Shown here in pieces: positions 1-8,251 of a stretch of DNA of 64,000 nucleotides. The notes under the pieces were generated by a model that did no database searches, was not told the DNA's origin, and saw only the letters and a list, made by a program, of their open reading frames with translations. A program made the position numbers and the translations under genes. The stretch is from NCBI GenBank assembly GCA_009846005.1, contig VXYL01000014.1, forward strand, positions 10,325-74,324, in the 5' to 3' direction. Positions within the stretch are counted from its first letter, which is position 1, and each line of letters begins with the position of its first letter. The DNA is from Gammaproteobacteria bacterium. GTDB lineage: Bacteria > Pseudomonadota > Gammaproteobacteria > Pseudomonadales > Azotimanducaceae.

Positions 1-120
1 CCTTGGAGGCGCAGGCGTCGATCCTCGCGGCCAGTTTCCGTTCTGTCTCGGCCAGATCCTCCTTGGAGGCGCAGGCGTCGATCCTCGCGGCCAAGTTCCG
101 TTCTGTCACGGCGAGATCCG
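1..120. repeat. Tandem 60-bp repeat inside the coiled-coil gene
   Basis: Bases 1-60 and 61-120 differ at only about five positions. The unit is a multiple of three and keeps the minus-strand frame open, so it encodes a duplicated 20-residue coiled-coil segment. More copies may continue beyond the left edge. Confidence 0.9.
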
Positions 121-265
121 GCTTGAAGACGAGGTTCTCTGTGACTGCGCCGTTGATCTGGTCGACGACGGCTTCCGCTTGCACGTCGTCGAAACCGGCT
201 TGTCGGAGGGCCTTGACGGCCTTGTGGGTGTCGAAGGCGGGCATCGTACTGCTTGTACTCGCCAT
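1..265 (-). CDS. DUF1640-type coiled-coil protein, 3' end cut by window edge
   Basis: Reading the minus strand from an ATG at 265 gives 88 codons with no stop before the window edge. A GAGGA ribosome site lies 7 bases upstream; a second in-frame ATG is at 244. The start MASTSSTMPAFDTHKAVKAL followed by RQAGFDDVQAEAVVDQI matches the N-terminal pattern of the bacterial DUF1640/CCDC90-like family, small proteins with a long coiled coil and usually a C-terminal membrane anchor. From about residue 50 the protein is a 20-residue repeat containing TERxLAARIDACASK, rich in alternating charged and Leu/Ala positions as in a coiled coil. The anchor, if present, lies outside the window. The function of the family in bacteria is not established. 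Confidence 0.72.
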   Translation of the reverse strand, partial: MASTSSTMPAFDTHKAVKALRQAGFDDVQAEAVVDQINGAVTENLVFKPDLAVTERNLAARIDACASKEDLAETERKLAARIDACASK

Positions 266-455
266 CCGGGTGTCCTCGTGTCGCCAATTCTATTGAGCGG
301 CGGGCTCGGGGTCTATGGCATCCCGCGCGCGGCCAGGAACGTCACGCTAGCGCTTCTCCAAGCGCGTGTCTGTGGCAAATCTCCTACACCTTGGCCCTAG
401 TCCGAGCGCTTCTGCAAGGCCCTATACTTGGCGCGCCCTTCGCCCTCGGTGACCA

Positions 456-3317
456 TTGGCTGTGAAACCGCCGACCGCCCTCGTTCTCGCCGCAATGGTG
501 CTCAATGCCGTGCCGACAGCCGCAGTCGATGCCGAGGCGCAACTCCTCAGCAATACGCGGCAACTCACCTTCGAGGGCCGTCGAGCTGGCGAAGGGTACT
601 TCGCGCCGGACGGCAATGCGCTCATCTTCCAGAGCGAGCGCGAACCCGGCAACCCGTTCTTCCAGATATACCACCTGGATCTCACCACCGGGGACACCCA
701 CCGGGTCTCGCCGGGCGTCGGCAAAACCACCTGCGCGTTCTTCCGCCCCGGAACGAACCGCGTGCTTTTCTCGTCCACGCACCTCGATCCCCAAGCCGAA
801 TCCCGTCAGCGCGAGGAGATCGCGTTCCGGGCGTCGGGCGAGCAGCGCCGCTACGACTGGGACTACGACGTGCACATGGACGTCTTTTCGGCTGATCGGG
901 ACGGATCCGGCCTCAAGCGGTTGACCGACGCCCCCGGCTACGACGCCGAGGCTTCCTATTCGCCCGACGGCGACAAGATCGTCTTCACGTCGCTGCGCAA
1001 CGCCTATCCCCCGGAGGATCTCACTGCGGAGGACCGCAAGCGGCTCGAAAACGATCCCGCGTACTTCGGCGAGATCTACATCATGGATGCCGACGGCGGC
1101 AATCAGACCCGTCTAACCGAAACCCCGGGATACGACGGCGGCCCGTTCTTCTCAGCCGACGGCGAACGTATCATCTGGCGGCGGTTCGGCGAGGACGGGA
1201 TGAACGCCGATGTCTACACCATGCGTGTGGACGGCGCCGATGTGCGCCGGCTGACCGACTTCGGGTCGATGTCCTGGGCGCCGTACTTCCATCCATCCGG
1301 CGCGTACGCGATCTTCGCCTCCAACAAGCATGGATTCTCGAACTTCGAACTGTTCCTGGTCGACGCAGCGGGGGAGCGCGAACCGGTTCGCGTTACCCAC
1401 ACCGACGGATTCGACGGCCTGCCCGTGTTCTCGCCGGATGGCGAGTCGCTAAGCTGGACATCGAACCGCACCGGCAGCGGCGGATCGCAGTTGTTCCTCG
1501 CCGATTGGGACCACGCCGCCGCAGTGACGGCGTTGGCGTCTTCGCCGACCCGTGGAGCGACAGGCTCGCCGCCCGACAATGCGGAATCCAGGCTCCGGGC
1601 CTCGGTGGAATACCTGGCTTCGGACGAGCTGGAAGGCCGGTTGACCGGTTCGGAAGGCGCTCGATTGGCGGCTGAATACATCGCGGAAGCGTTGCAATCG
1701 GCCGGCCTCGAGCCGTTCGGCGACGATGGATCCTATTTCCAGACTTTCGAGTTCACCGCCGACCGCCGCATCCTTCCCGAAGCCAATGCGCTTCGTGTCG
1801 AGACAGGCGACGGATTCCAAACCTACCAGGTCGACACGGATTTCCGACCGCTCTCGTTCACCGCCAACGCCGACGTGCAGGGCGAGGTCGTGTTCGCCGG
1901 CTACGGTCTCGCGGTACCGGGTGCCACCGGCTACGACTCCTACGCCGGCCTGGATGTGACGGACAAGATCGTCCTGGTGCTGCGCTACGTACCCGAGGGA
2001 GTCGCGGCTGAACGGCGCGCGGAACTCAACCGCTATGCGGGGCTGCGCTACAAGGCGATGATTGCCCGCGACCGAGGAGCGAAAGCCATCCTGGTGGTTG
2101 CGGGCCCCAACTCCCCGAACGCAGGCAAGCTGATCCCGATGACGTTCGACAACAGCCTCGCCGGCTCCGGCATCCTCGCGGCTTCCGTCAGCGGTGCGGT
2201 GGCGGAAGCCTTGTTCGCGGGGGTGGGCAAGAGCTTGGAAGAGACCCAATCGCAACTCGACATCGAGAATCCGCATTTCCTCGGGCAGTTCCCGCTAGAG
2301 GGGGTCGACGTGGCGATTCGTACCGGCGTGGAGCGGATCAAGTCAACGGACCGCAACGTGCTCGCCCGGTTGCCTGCCACCGAGGAGAACGCGGCGGAAA
2401 CTGTCGTAGTCGGCGCGCATCACGACCACATCGGACGCGGCGGAGCGAGTTCGCTGGCGGGGAAGGACGAGGAAGGCGAGATCCACAACGGGGCGGACGA
2501 CAACGCCTCCGGAGTCGCCGTGGCTTTGGAGTTGACACGCAGCTTGGCACTGCAGGAAGAGCGCCGGCGGAACGTCCTGTTCGCGTTCTGGTCCGGAGAG
2601 GAACTGGGGCTGATCGGTTCGTCGCACTTCGCCGAGGCGCCGCTGCTGCCGATCGAGAACATCGTCGCGTACTTGAACTTCGACATGGTGGGACGTCTAC
2701 GCGACAACAAGCTGAGCCTGCAAGGCGTCGGGTCGTCGAGTGTCTGGCGGGGCATCATCGAACGACGCAATGTACCCGCCGGTTTCAATCTGTCGCTGCT
2801 CGACGATCCCTACCTGCCCACCGACAGCACGGCGTTCTATCCAAAGGGCATCCCAATCCTAAGCTTCTTCACCTGCAGCCACGAGGACTACAACCGCCCA
2901 ACCGACGACCCCGACACCCTCGACTACGCGGGCATGCGGCGAATCGCGGCGTTCGGTGCGGCCATCGTCAACGACATCGTGTTGAACGATCAGCGCCCGG
3001 ACTACGCCGAAGTGCAGGTCACGACCAGCGCTGGCGGGAACCGGGACAGCCTGCGAGCGTATCTCGGCACGATCCCGGACTACACCACGGATCTGGCAGG
3101 TGTGAAGATTTCCGGCGTTCGGGGCGGCGGTCCGGCCGACAAGGCGGGCATGCAGGGGGGCGACGTGATCGTCGAGTTCGCCGGGGCGACCGTCACGAAC
3201 ATCTACGACTACACCTACGCCCTCGACGCGATAAAGATCGGCGAGCCCGTGGACGTCGTCGTCTTGCGCGACGGGGAGAAGGTCACGTTGCGCATTGTCC
3301 CTGAGGCACGCCCGTAG
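456..3317 (+). CDS. Secreted M28 peptidase with TolB-type propeller and PDZ domain
   Basis: A 953-residue protein from a TTG start preceded by GGTGA; a GTG two codons on is possible. Residues 1-23 form a signal peptide ending near TAAVDA. Residues about 35-350 contain WD40-like PD40 repeats (YSPDGDKIVFTS, FSADGERIIWRR, FSPDGESLSWTS) as in TolB. A PA-like insert follows, then an M28 zinc aminopeptidase domain: HHDH near 654, NGADDNASG near 678, SGEELGLIG near 713, NFDMVG near 741 and CSHED near 808, which supply the expected metal ligands and catalytic Glu. A C-terminal PDZ domain (about 880-953) contains GGPADKAGMQGGDVI. It probably degrades peptides in the periplasm or outside the cell. The stop codon lies in a REP-like repeat. 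Confidence 0.9.
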   Translation: MAVKPPTALVLAAMVLNAVPTAAVDAEAQLLSNTRQLTFEGRRAGEGYFAPDGNALIFQSEREPGNPFFQIYHLDLTTGDTHRVSPGVGKTTCAFFRPGTNRVLFSSTHLDPQAESRQREEIAFRASGEQRRYDWDYDVHMDVFSADRDGSGLKRLTDAPGYDAEASYSPDGDKIVFTSLRNAYPPEDLTAEDRKRLENDPAYFGEIYIMDADGGNQTRLTETPGYDGGPFFSADGERIIWRRFGEDGMNADVYTMRVDGADVRRLTDFGSMSWAPYFHPSGAYAIFASNKHGFSNFELFLVDAAGEREPVRVTHTDGFDGLPVFSPDGESLSWTSNRTGSGGSQLFLADWDHAAAVTALASSPTRGATGSPPDNAESRLRASVEYLASDELEGRLTGSEGARLAAEYIAEALQSAGLEPFGDDGSYFQTFEFTADRRILPEANALRVETGDGFQTYQVDTDFRPLSFTANADVQGEVVFAGYGLAVPGATGYDSYAGLDVTDKIVLVLRYVPEGVAAERRAELNRYAGLRYKAMIARDRGAKAILVVAGPNSPNAGKLIPMTFDNSLAGSGILAASVSGAVAEALFAGVGKSLEETQSQLDIENPHFLGQFPLEGVDVAIRTGVERIKSTDRNVLARLPATEENAAETVVVGAHHDHIGRGGASSLAGKDEEGEIHNGADDNASGVAVALELTRSLALQEERRRNVLFAFWSGEELGLIGSSHFAEAPLLPIENIVAYLNFDMVGRLRDNKLSLQGVGSSSVWRGIIERRNVPAGFNLSLLDDPYLPTDSTAFYPKGIPILSFFTCSHEDYNRPTDDPDTLDYAGMRRIAAFGAAIVNDIVLNDQRPDYAEVQVTTSAGGNRDSLRAYLGTIPDYTTDLAGVKISGVRGGGPADKAGMQGGDVIVEFAGATVTNIYDYTYALDAIKIGEPVDVVVLRDGEKVTLRIVPEARP

Positions 3318-3339
3318 GGGCGACCCTTGTGGTCGCCCG
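3314..3339 (+). repeat. REP-like element, subtype A
   Basis: GTAGGGGCGACC, loop CTTGT, then GGTCGCCCG: an 8-bp perfect stem with the GTAG head typical of REP sequences. Its TAG ends the upstream peptidase gene. Confidence 0.85.
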
Positions 3340-3383
3340 CTCGACCCTCGTGATCGCTCGACCCGGTAGCTGGCGCACCGCAG

Positions 3384-3407
3384 GACGGGACAAGCCCGCC
3401 CCCTACG
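3384..3407 (-). repeat. REP-like element, subtype B
   Basis: GACGGGACAAGCCCG followed by CCCCCTACG, an inverted-orientation partner 44 bases from the subtype A copy. One base of the right arm differs from the other B copies. Confidence 0.8.
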
Positions 3408-3425
3408 GCTCAGCCCGGCCCGACC

Positions 3426-4814
3426 CTACTGATCACTCCGCCAGCCGCCGCCGAGCGCTTGGTAGATGGCGACGACCGCATTGAGATAGGCGCGCTTGTT
3501 GCTCAGCACCGAGTTGCGGGCGCTGTAGAGGAACTCCTGGGCCGATAGTACGCGCTGGTAGTCGATCACGCCTTCGCGGTAGCGGACTTCCGCAATCCGC
3601 AGCGATTCCTCGGCTCTCGACAGCTCCTCGAGCAGGATCACGTCGAGGGATTCGAGGAGTTCGATGTTGCCGAGCGCGACGTCGGTGTCGTTGAAGGCGC
3701 GGATCACGGTCTCCCGATAGCTCGCCAGCGCCGACTCCATGGAAAGCCGGGCAGACTCCCTGGACCGCCCGCGCCGTCCGAAGTCGAATACGCTCTGGGC
3801 CAGGGACGGGCTCAGCGACACGAACAAGCTGCTGTTTGACGCCAGTTCGCGCAGCGATGCGCTGACCGTGTTCGCGGCGGCCGTCAAGGAGATGCTCGGC
3901 AGCAGCGCGTTCCGGGCGATGCCCACGTTGGCCCGGGCGCGGCGCAGGTTCAGTTCGGCTTGGACGATGTCTGGACGGCGCACGAGCAGTTCGGAAGGCA
4001 GACCCGGGGCGACCTTGGGCGTCGCCAACTCCGCCAGGGTGGTGGCGCGAACGTCGAAGTTCCGCACCGGTTCGGCGAGAAGCAAGGCCAGCGCGGCGCG
4101 CGCCGAGTACTCCTGCTGGCGGAGCTGTGCCAAGGCGTTGCGCTGGCGTTGTACCTGGATCTGCTGCTGCAACGCGTCCAGGGGCGTGAGCACCCCGGCG
4201 TCCACCCGGGCCTGGGTGATGCGCCCGATCGTCTCGGCGTTTTCGAGGTTGAGCTTGGCGGCCTCGATCTGGTCGCGGGTGAAGAGAATGCTGAAGTAGG
4301 TGGAGGCGGTGGTGCCGAGAAGGTTCAGGCGGGTGCTGGCCAACTGCGCGACGGCCGAGTCGAAGGTGGCTTCGGCGGACTCGAAGCGGTACGGCTTGGT
4401 CAGGATGTCGGCGTAGCCGATGCCCACGGACAGGCTGGCCGACTCGGAGCGCGCATCGGTGAAATCCCCGTCCGGCGGCTTCGACCCGGAGTAGGTGGTG
4501 CCGGTCGCGAAGTCTGCGATCGGCGTTGGGTAGAGGTCGAAGCCCGCGTCGATGAGCGCCAGTTGGGCCTGTCGCAGGGCCCGCTCGGCGTTCTTGAGCC
4601 CGGGGTTGCGCGCCTGGACTTGGCCCATGAGTTCGCTGAGTTCGTCGCTGCCGAATCCGTGCCACCAGTCCTGTGCCGGCCAGTCGCCAACCGACCTCCC
4701 TGCCCAGTCGGGCGGCACTTCCTCGTCGAGTGCCGGAAGCGGCGCTACGGAACAGGCATGCAGGGCGGCAGCGCCGACGAGCACCGTGAGCCGATGGCCG
4801 CTCGCCCTCGTCAT
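3426..4814 (-). CDS. NodT/TolC-family outer-membrane efflux lipoprotein
   Basis: A 462-residue outer-membrane channel component. The N-terminus MTRASGHRLTVLVGAAALHA ends at a lipobox Cys (LHAC), so the mature protein should be lipid-anchored. The body has the two-fold repeated long helices of the outer membrane efflux family, with typical stretches such as RRPDIVQAELNLRRARANVG and YREGVIDYQRVLSAQ. The ATG (4812-4814) overlaps the TGA of the ABC transporter gene as ATGA, so translation is probably coupled. It completes a three-gene export system with the adaptor and ABC protein upstream. The longer open frame that runs on to 5618 lies over the ABC transporter gene and is not used. Confidence 0.9.
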   Translation of the reverse strand: MTRASGHRLTVLVGAAALHACSVAPLPALDEEVPPDWAGRSVGDWPAQDWWHGFGSDELSELMGQVQARNPGLKNAERALRQAQLALIDAGFDLYPTPIADFATGTTYSGSKPPDGDFTDARSESASLSVGIGYADILTKPYRFESAEATFDSAVAQLASTRLNLLGTTASTYFSILFTRDQIEAAKLNLENAETIGRITQARVDAGVLTPLDALQQQIQVQRQRNALAQLRQQEYSARAALALLLAEPVRNFDVRATTLAELATPKVAPGLPSELLVRRPDIVQAELNLRRARANVGIARNALLPSISLTAAANTVSASLRELASNSSLFVSLSPSLAQSVFDFGRRGRSRESARLSMESALASYRETVIRAFNDTDVALGNIELLESLDVILLEELSRAEESLRIAEVRYREGVIDYQRVLSAQEFLYSARNSVLSNKRAYLNAVVAIYQALGGGWRSDQ

Positions 4815-6757
4815 TGCGCCGCTAGCGCGACGACCGGATCCATTCCTGCGGCGCGCCGTGCCGGCGCCAGGCCGAAAAAGAGACCGGTCAAGGTCGCGCA
4901 GGACAGTCCGATCAACAGAATCGGTGCCGTGAACGCCATCACGGTCGCGCCGATCATGTTGATAGCCTCGCCGACGACGAGCGCGAGTCCGAGGCCGACC
5001 ACCCCGCCCAGGCCGGCAACAACGACTGCTTCGCAGATGAACTGGAACAGGATGTCGCGTCGCCGTGCGCCGATGGCCATGCGCAGGCCAATCTCGCGAG
5101 TGCGTTCCGCCACCGTGGCGAGCATGATGTTCATGACGCCGATGCCGGCCACCACCAGCGAGATGCCGCCGATGGCCCCGAACAACATCCGCAGGATGTT
5201 GGAGACGTTGTTCTGGGCCTCCAAGGCGGCTTCCTGGTTCTGGATCTCGAAGTCGCGTTGGCCATGCCGGCGGACGAGCAACGCCTCGATGGCGCGTTGC
5301 GCGGCGTCGACCTGGTGGGTCTCGGCGACCAGCACCCCCACGATGTCCAGGCTTTCCTTGTTGAGCAGCCGGATCGCGCCGGTCCGCAAGGGAACGAAGA
5401 ATCCGTGGGAGTTGTCCCGGTAGCCGCTCAGGGTGTCCTTGGGGCGTTTCAGAACCCCGATCACTAGGAAGGGCGAACCGTCGAGGAGGATGTGTTCGCC
5501 GACCGCGCTGCCTTCCTCCCCGAACAGGTTGCCCGCCAGGATTCCACCCAGAACCACCACGGGTTCGTGGTTTCGGTCCTGGGTTGCGGTGAAATAGACC
5601 CCTTCGGCGAGGGTCCATGGACCGTTCGCCATCGACTCCGCCGTGGTCGCTGTGAACCTCGCGAACTGCGTCACACCCCCGGCGAGGATCCTTGCGCCGC
5701 CCGACATCTGCGGCGTGACCGAGACAACGTTGGCCACCTCGTCGCGTATGGCATCGGCATCGGAGATGGTGAGCGTCGTGGCCGGGCCGCTTTGGTCGTA
5801 ATTCGGCTGGATCTGCAGGCTCGCGCCGCCCAGCAGGCGGAAACTGTCCATGATCCCGCGTTGCACGCCTTCAGCCAGTCCGAGCATGGCGGTGACGGAA
5901 AGGACCCCAATGATGATCCCGAGCAGCGTCAGGGAGGTCCTGAGCCGGTTCGTCCGCAACGCTCGCATGGCCGTTCGGACGCTCTCGCGGAATGACGACA
6001 CTGGTGCGCGGGTGACGGTGTTGTGCGGGTCGGTTTGGGTCGGCACGTTGGCCACGGGATTCGACGGGAGCCCGAGGCCGTCGTCGGCGACCACGTGGCC
6101 GTCGAGCAGTTCGATGCGTCGGTGCGCGTGCGCGGCGACATTGGGGTCGTGGGTGACGAGGATGATCGTATGGCCTTGATTCGACAGGGCCTCGAGCTGC
6201 GCGATGATCTCCCGACCGCTGGCGGAATCCAGCGAACCGGTGGGTTCGTCCGCGAGGACCACGCGGCCACCGTTCATCAACGCCCGCGCGATCGCCACCC
6301 GCTGCTGCTCGCCACCGGAGAGTTCGCCCGGCTGGTGGCCGAGACGATGCGACAGACCGAGGTCTTCGAGCAGGTTTGTCGCCCGCGATGCCCGGACCCT
6401 CCTCGGGATACCGGCGTAGATCGCCGGAACTTCGACGTTCTCGCGCGCCGTCGCCATGCCGAGCAGGTTGTAGCTTTGGAAGACGAACCCGAATACCTCG
6501 CGGCGCAGGCGGGCCAGTTCATCGGCATCGGCGCGATGCACGGCTTCGCCGCGGAAGTAGTACTCGCCATCGCTCGGCCGGTCCAGGCATCCAATGATGT
6601 TCATGAGGGTCGACTTGCCGGAACCGGACGGACCCATCACCGCGACGAACTCCCCGGGCTGAATGACGAGATCGACGTTCTCCAGGGCCGCCACGGACAC
6701 GCTGCCGGTGGCGTAGCGGCGGCAGATGTCCCGCAGTTCGATGAGCGGGGCGGTCAC
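4811..6757 (-). CDS. macB: MacB-type ABC transporter, ATPase plus permease
   Basis: A 648-residue protein, the usual MacB length, from a GTG start one base after the adaptor's stop. The N-terminal ATPase has Walker A GPSGSGKST (42-50), signature LSGGEQQRVAIARAL and Walker B VVLADEPTGSLD, with the H-loop in VTHDPN. A transmembrane helix follows near residue 275 (TSLTLLGIIIGVLSV), then a large periplasmic domain, then three C-terminal helices ending at FGLAPARRAAGMDPVVAL. MacB pumps work as mechanotransducers with a MacA adaptor and a TolC-like channel, exporting macrolides, peptides or lipids. The substrate here is not shown by the sequence. Confidence 0.93.
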   Translation of the reverse strand: MTAPLIELRDICRRYATGSVSVAALENVDLVIQPGEFVAVMGPSGSGKSTLMNIIGCLDRPSDGEYYFRGEAVHRADADELARLRREVFGFVFQSYNLLGMATARENVEVPAIYAGIPRRVRASRATNLLEDLGLSHRLGHQPGELSGGEQQRVAIARALMNGGRVVLADEPTGSLDSASGREIIAQLEALSNQGHTIILVTHDPNVAAHAHRRIELLDGHVVADDGLGLPSNPVANVPTQTDPHNTVTRAPVSSFRESVRTAMRALRTNRLRTSLTLLGIIIGVLSVTAMLGLAEGVQRGIMDSFRLLGGASLQIQPNYDQSGPATTLTISDADAIRDEVANVVSVTPQMSGGARILAGGVTQFARFTATTAESMANGPWTLAEGVYFTATQDRNHEPVVVLGGILAGNLFGEEGSAVGEHILLDGSPFLVIGVLKRPKDTLSGYRDNSHGFFVPLRTGAIRLLNKESLDIVGVLVAETHQVDAAQRAIEALLVRRHGQRDFEIQNQEAALEAQNNVSNILRMLFGAIGGISLVVAGIGVMNIMLATVAERTREIGLRMAIGARRRDILFQFICEAVVVAGLGGVVGLGLALVVGEAINMIGATVMAFTAPILLIGLSCATLTGLFFGLAPARRAAGMDPVVALAAQ

Positions 6758-6758
6758 G

Positions 6759-8069
6759 CTAGAACCCAAAGAAAACACTGCGTCCGAATTGACCGTCGGG
6801 CATCGGCGGCTGCTCGATCCCGCCGACCACGAGTTCGCCGTCGGCGAGGCCGGACACCACGGCGGCCTCGATGCCGTTGTCGAAGCCGACGCGCACCGCC
6901 CGCGCCTCGATCTCGCCGTCGTTACCCACCACTTGCACCGTCGCATCGCGAAGGTCCCGTCCCGCATCCGGGCGTTTCGGTGGGCCGTGCTTCGGGGCTT
7001 GGGGGGCTTCGGCGGTACGCTGGGCGAATTGTGCGGCTGCGCTCGTCGCGCCCACACCGGCTGTGAAGGACAACGCACCCAACGGGATTTTCAAGACGTC
7101 GCGAGCCGCGTTGCTCAGGAAGAAGACCTTGACGGTCATGCCAGGCAGCAGCGCTCCGTCGCTGTTGTCGACTAGGAGCAGCGCGTCGAACTCGGCCATG
7201 CCGCCTTGGGTGCTGTTGCGTGTCGGCAGCGGGGAGATCTCCTGCAAGTGGGTTTCCCACTGCCTCTCGTGACTGCTTAGCGAGGTGAAGTACGCCGCCA
7301 TCCCGGGTTGCAAGCGCCCGACATCCGCCTCCGGGATCTTGGCGACGACCCGTATCTTGCTGAGGTCGCCAATCCGTAAGATTACCGGCGTGGTCTGAGT
7401 CGCATTCAAGGTCTGGCCTTCCTGGACCAGAATCTCGACGATCGTACCGTTCGCGGGAGCGGTGATCCGGGTGAAGTTGAGCAGGGCCTCGGCTTCTTCG
7501 AGGTTTGCGCGCGCCTGTTGGATGCCGAGAAGGTGCTGCTCAAGGTTGGCCTCGGCCTGGGTCAGACGGACAACCGCGCTGTCGTAGTCCACTTCGGTGG
7601 TGGCCTGGGCCTCCATCATCCGCTCTTGGCGCGCCAGATCGCCGCGAGCAAGATCGAGACTGGCTCTCACCGACGCGGTGTTCGCCTCCAGCGACTGGAG
7701 ACTCGCGACTGCCGAGGCGACCCGGGTCTTCTGGATGAAATCGTCGATCTCCGCGAGCAGGTCGCCCTCGGCAACCACGTCGCCAAGCTTGACATGCAGC
7801 GCCTTCAATTGACCGGAAACCTGGGCACCCACGTCCACCCGGCTTGCCGCTTCCAACGCCCCGGACGCGGCGACGGTGCTTTCGATGTCGCCTCGGGTCA
7901 CCGCTACGGTGGTGGGGGTGGGTGGCGGCGCCGGGGGCTCTGGCCACGCAAGCCACGTGATCGCGAGCACGACCACCGTGGCGACGGTCACCTTTCCCCA
8001 GTGCCGCGCGATCCACGACCGAGGGTTTGTCCGCCGCCCCGAGTGCTGCTCGGGTGCTTGGTCGGCCAC
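6759..8069 (-). CDS. macA: MacA-type periplasmic adaptor (membrane fusion protein)
   Basis: A 436-residue adaptor with one N-terminal membrane anchor (about residues 25-42, VTVATVVVLAITWLAW) and a short proline-rich linker. The first half of the biotinyl-lipoyl-like domain contains GALEAASRVDVGAQVSGQLK, followed by a long helical hairpin (about 105-190) and the second lipoyl half with APANGTIVEILVQEGQTLNA. The C-terminal barrel contains LLPGMTVKVFF. It is the first gene of the efflux operon and is transcribed away from the ADP-ribosylglycohydrolase gene, so the operon promoter should lie within 8070-8251. An insertion rich in Ala, Pro and Gln near residues 345-365 is not typical and is probably a flexible linker. 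Confidence 0.92.
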   Translation of the reverse strand: MADQAPEQHSGRRTNPRSWIARHWGKVTVATVVVLAITWLAWPEPPAPPPTPTTVAVTRGDIESTVAASGALEAASRVDVGAQVSGQLKALHVKLGDVVAEGDLLAEIDDFIQKTRVASAVASLQSLEANTASVRASLDLARGDLARQERMMEAQATTEVDYDSAVVRLTQAEANLEQHLLGIQQARANLEEAEALLNFTRITAPANGTIVEILVQEGQTLNATQTTPVILRIGDLSKIRVVAKIPEADVGRLQPGMAAYFTSLSSHERQWETHLQEISPLPTRNSTQGGMAEFDALLLVDNSDGALLPGMTVKVFFLSNAARDVLKIPLGALSFTAGVGATSAAAQFAQRTAEAPQAPKHGPPKRPDAGRDLRDATVQVVGNDGEIEARAVRVGFDNGIEAAVVSGLADGELVVGGIEQPPMPDGQFGRSVFFGF

Positions 8070-8251
8070 GGCATCTCCCGCATTGGATGGCGTTCCGATC
8101 CAGCATACGCGTATTGCTTACGGTTCCCTTACGGACCACGGTATTCGTTGCTCGAGTATGCGCTGGACCTTGGCAGCGCCCGCGGGGCGACGTTGCCAAC
8201 CCCGCGGCAGTTCCGACACACTTCTCGCCTCGGGCTTGGTGGGATGGATCT

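Noticed and set aside
3960-5423. Long plus-strand open frame opposite the efflux genes
   Set aside because: High-GC antisense shadow of the NodT and MacB genes; no domains, and Ala/Arg/Gly-rich composition.
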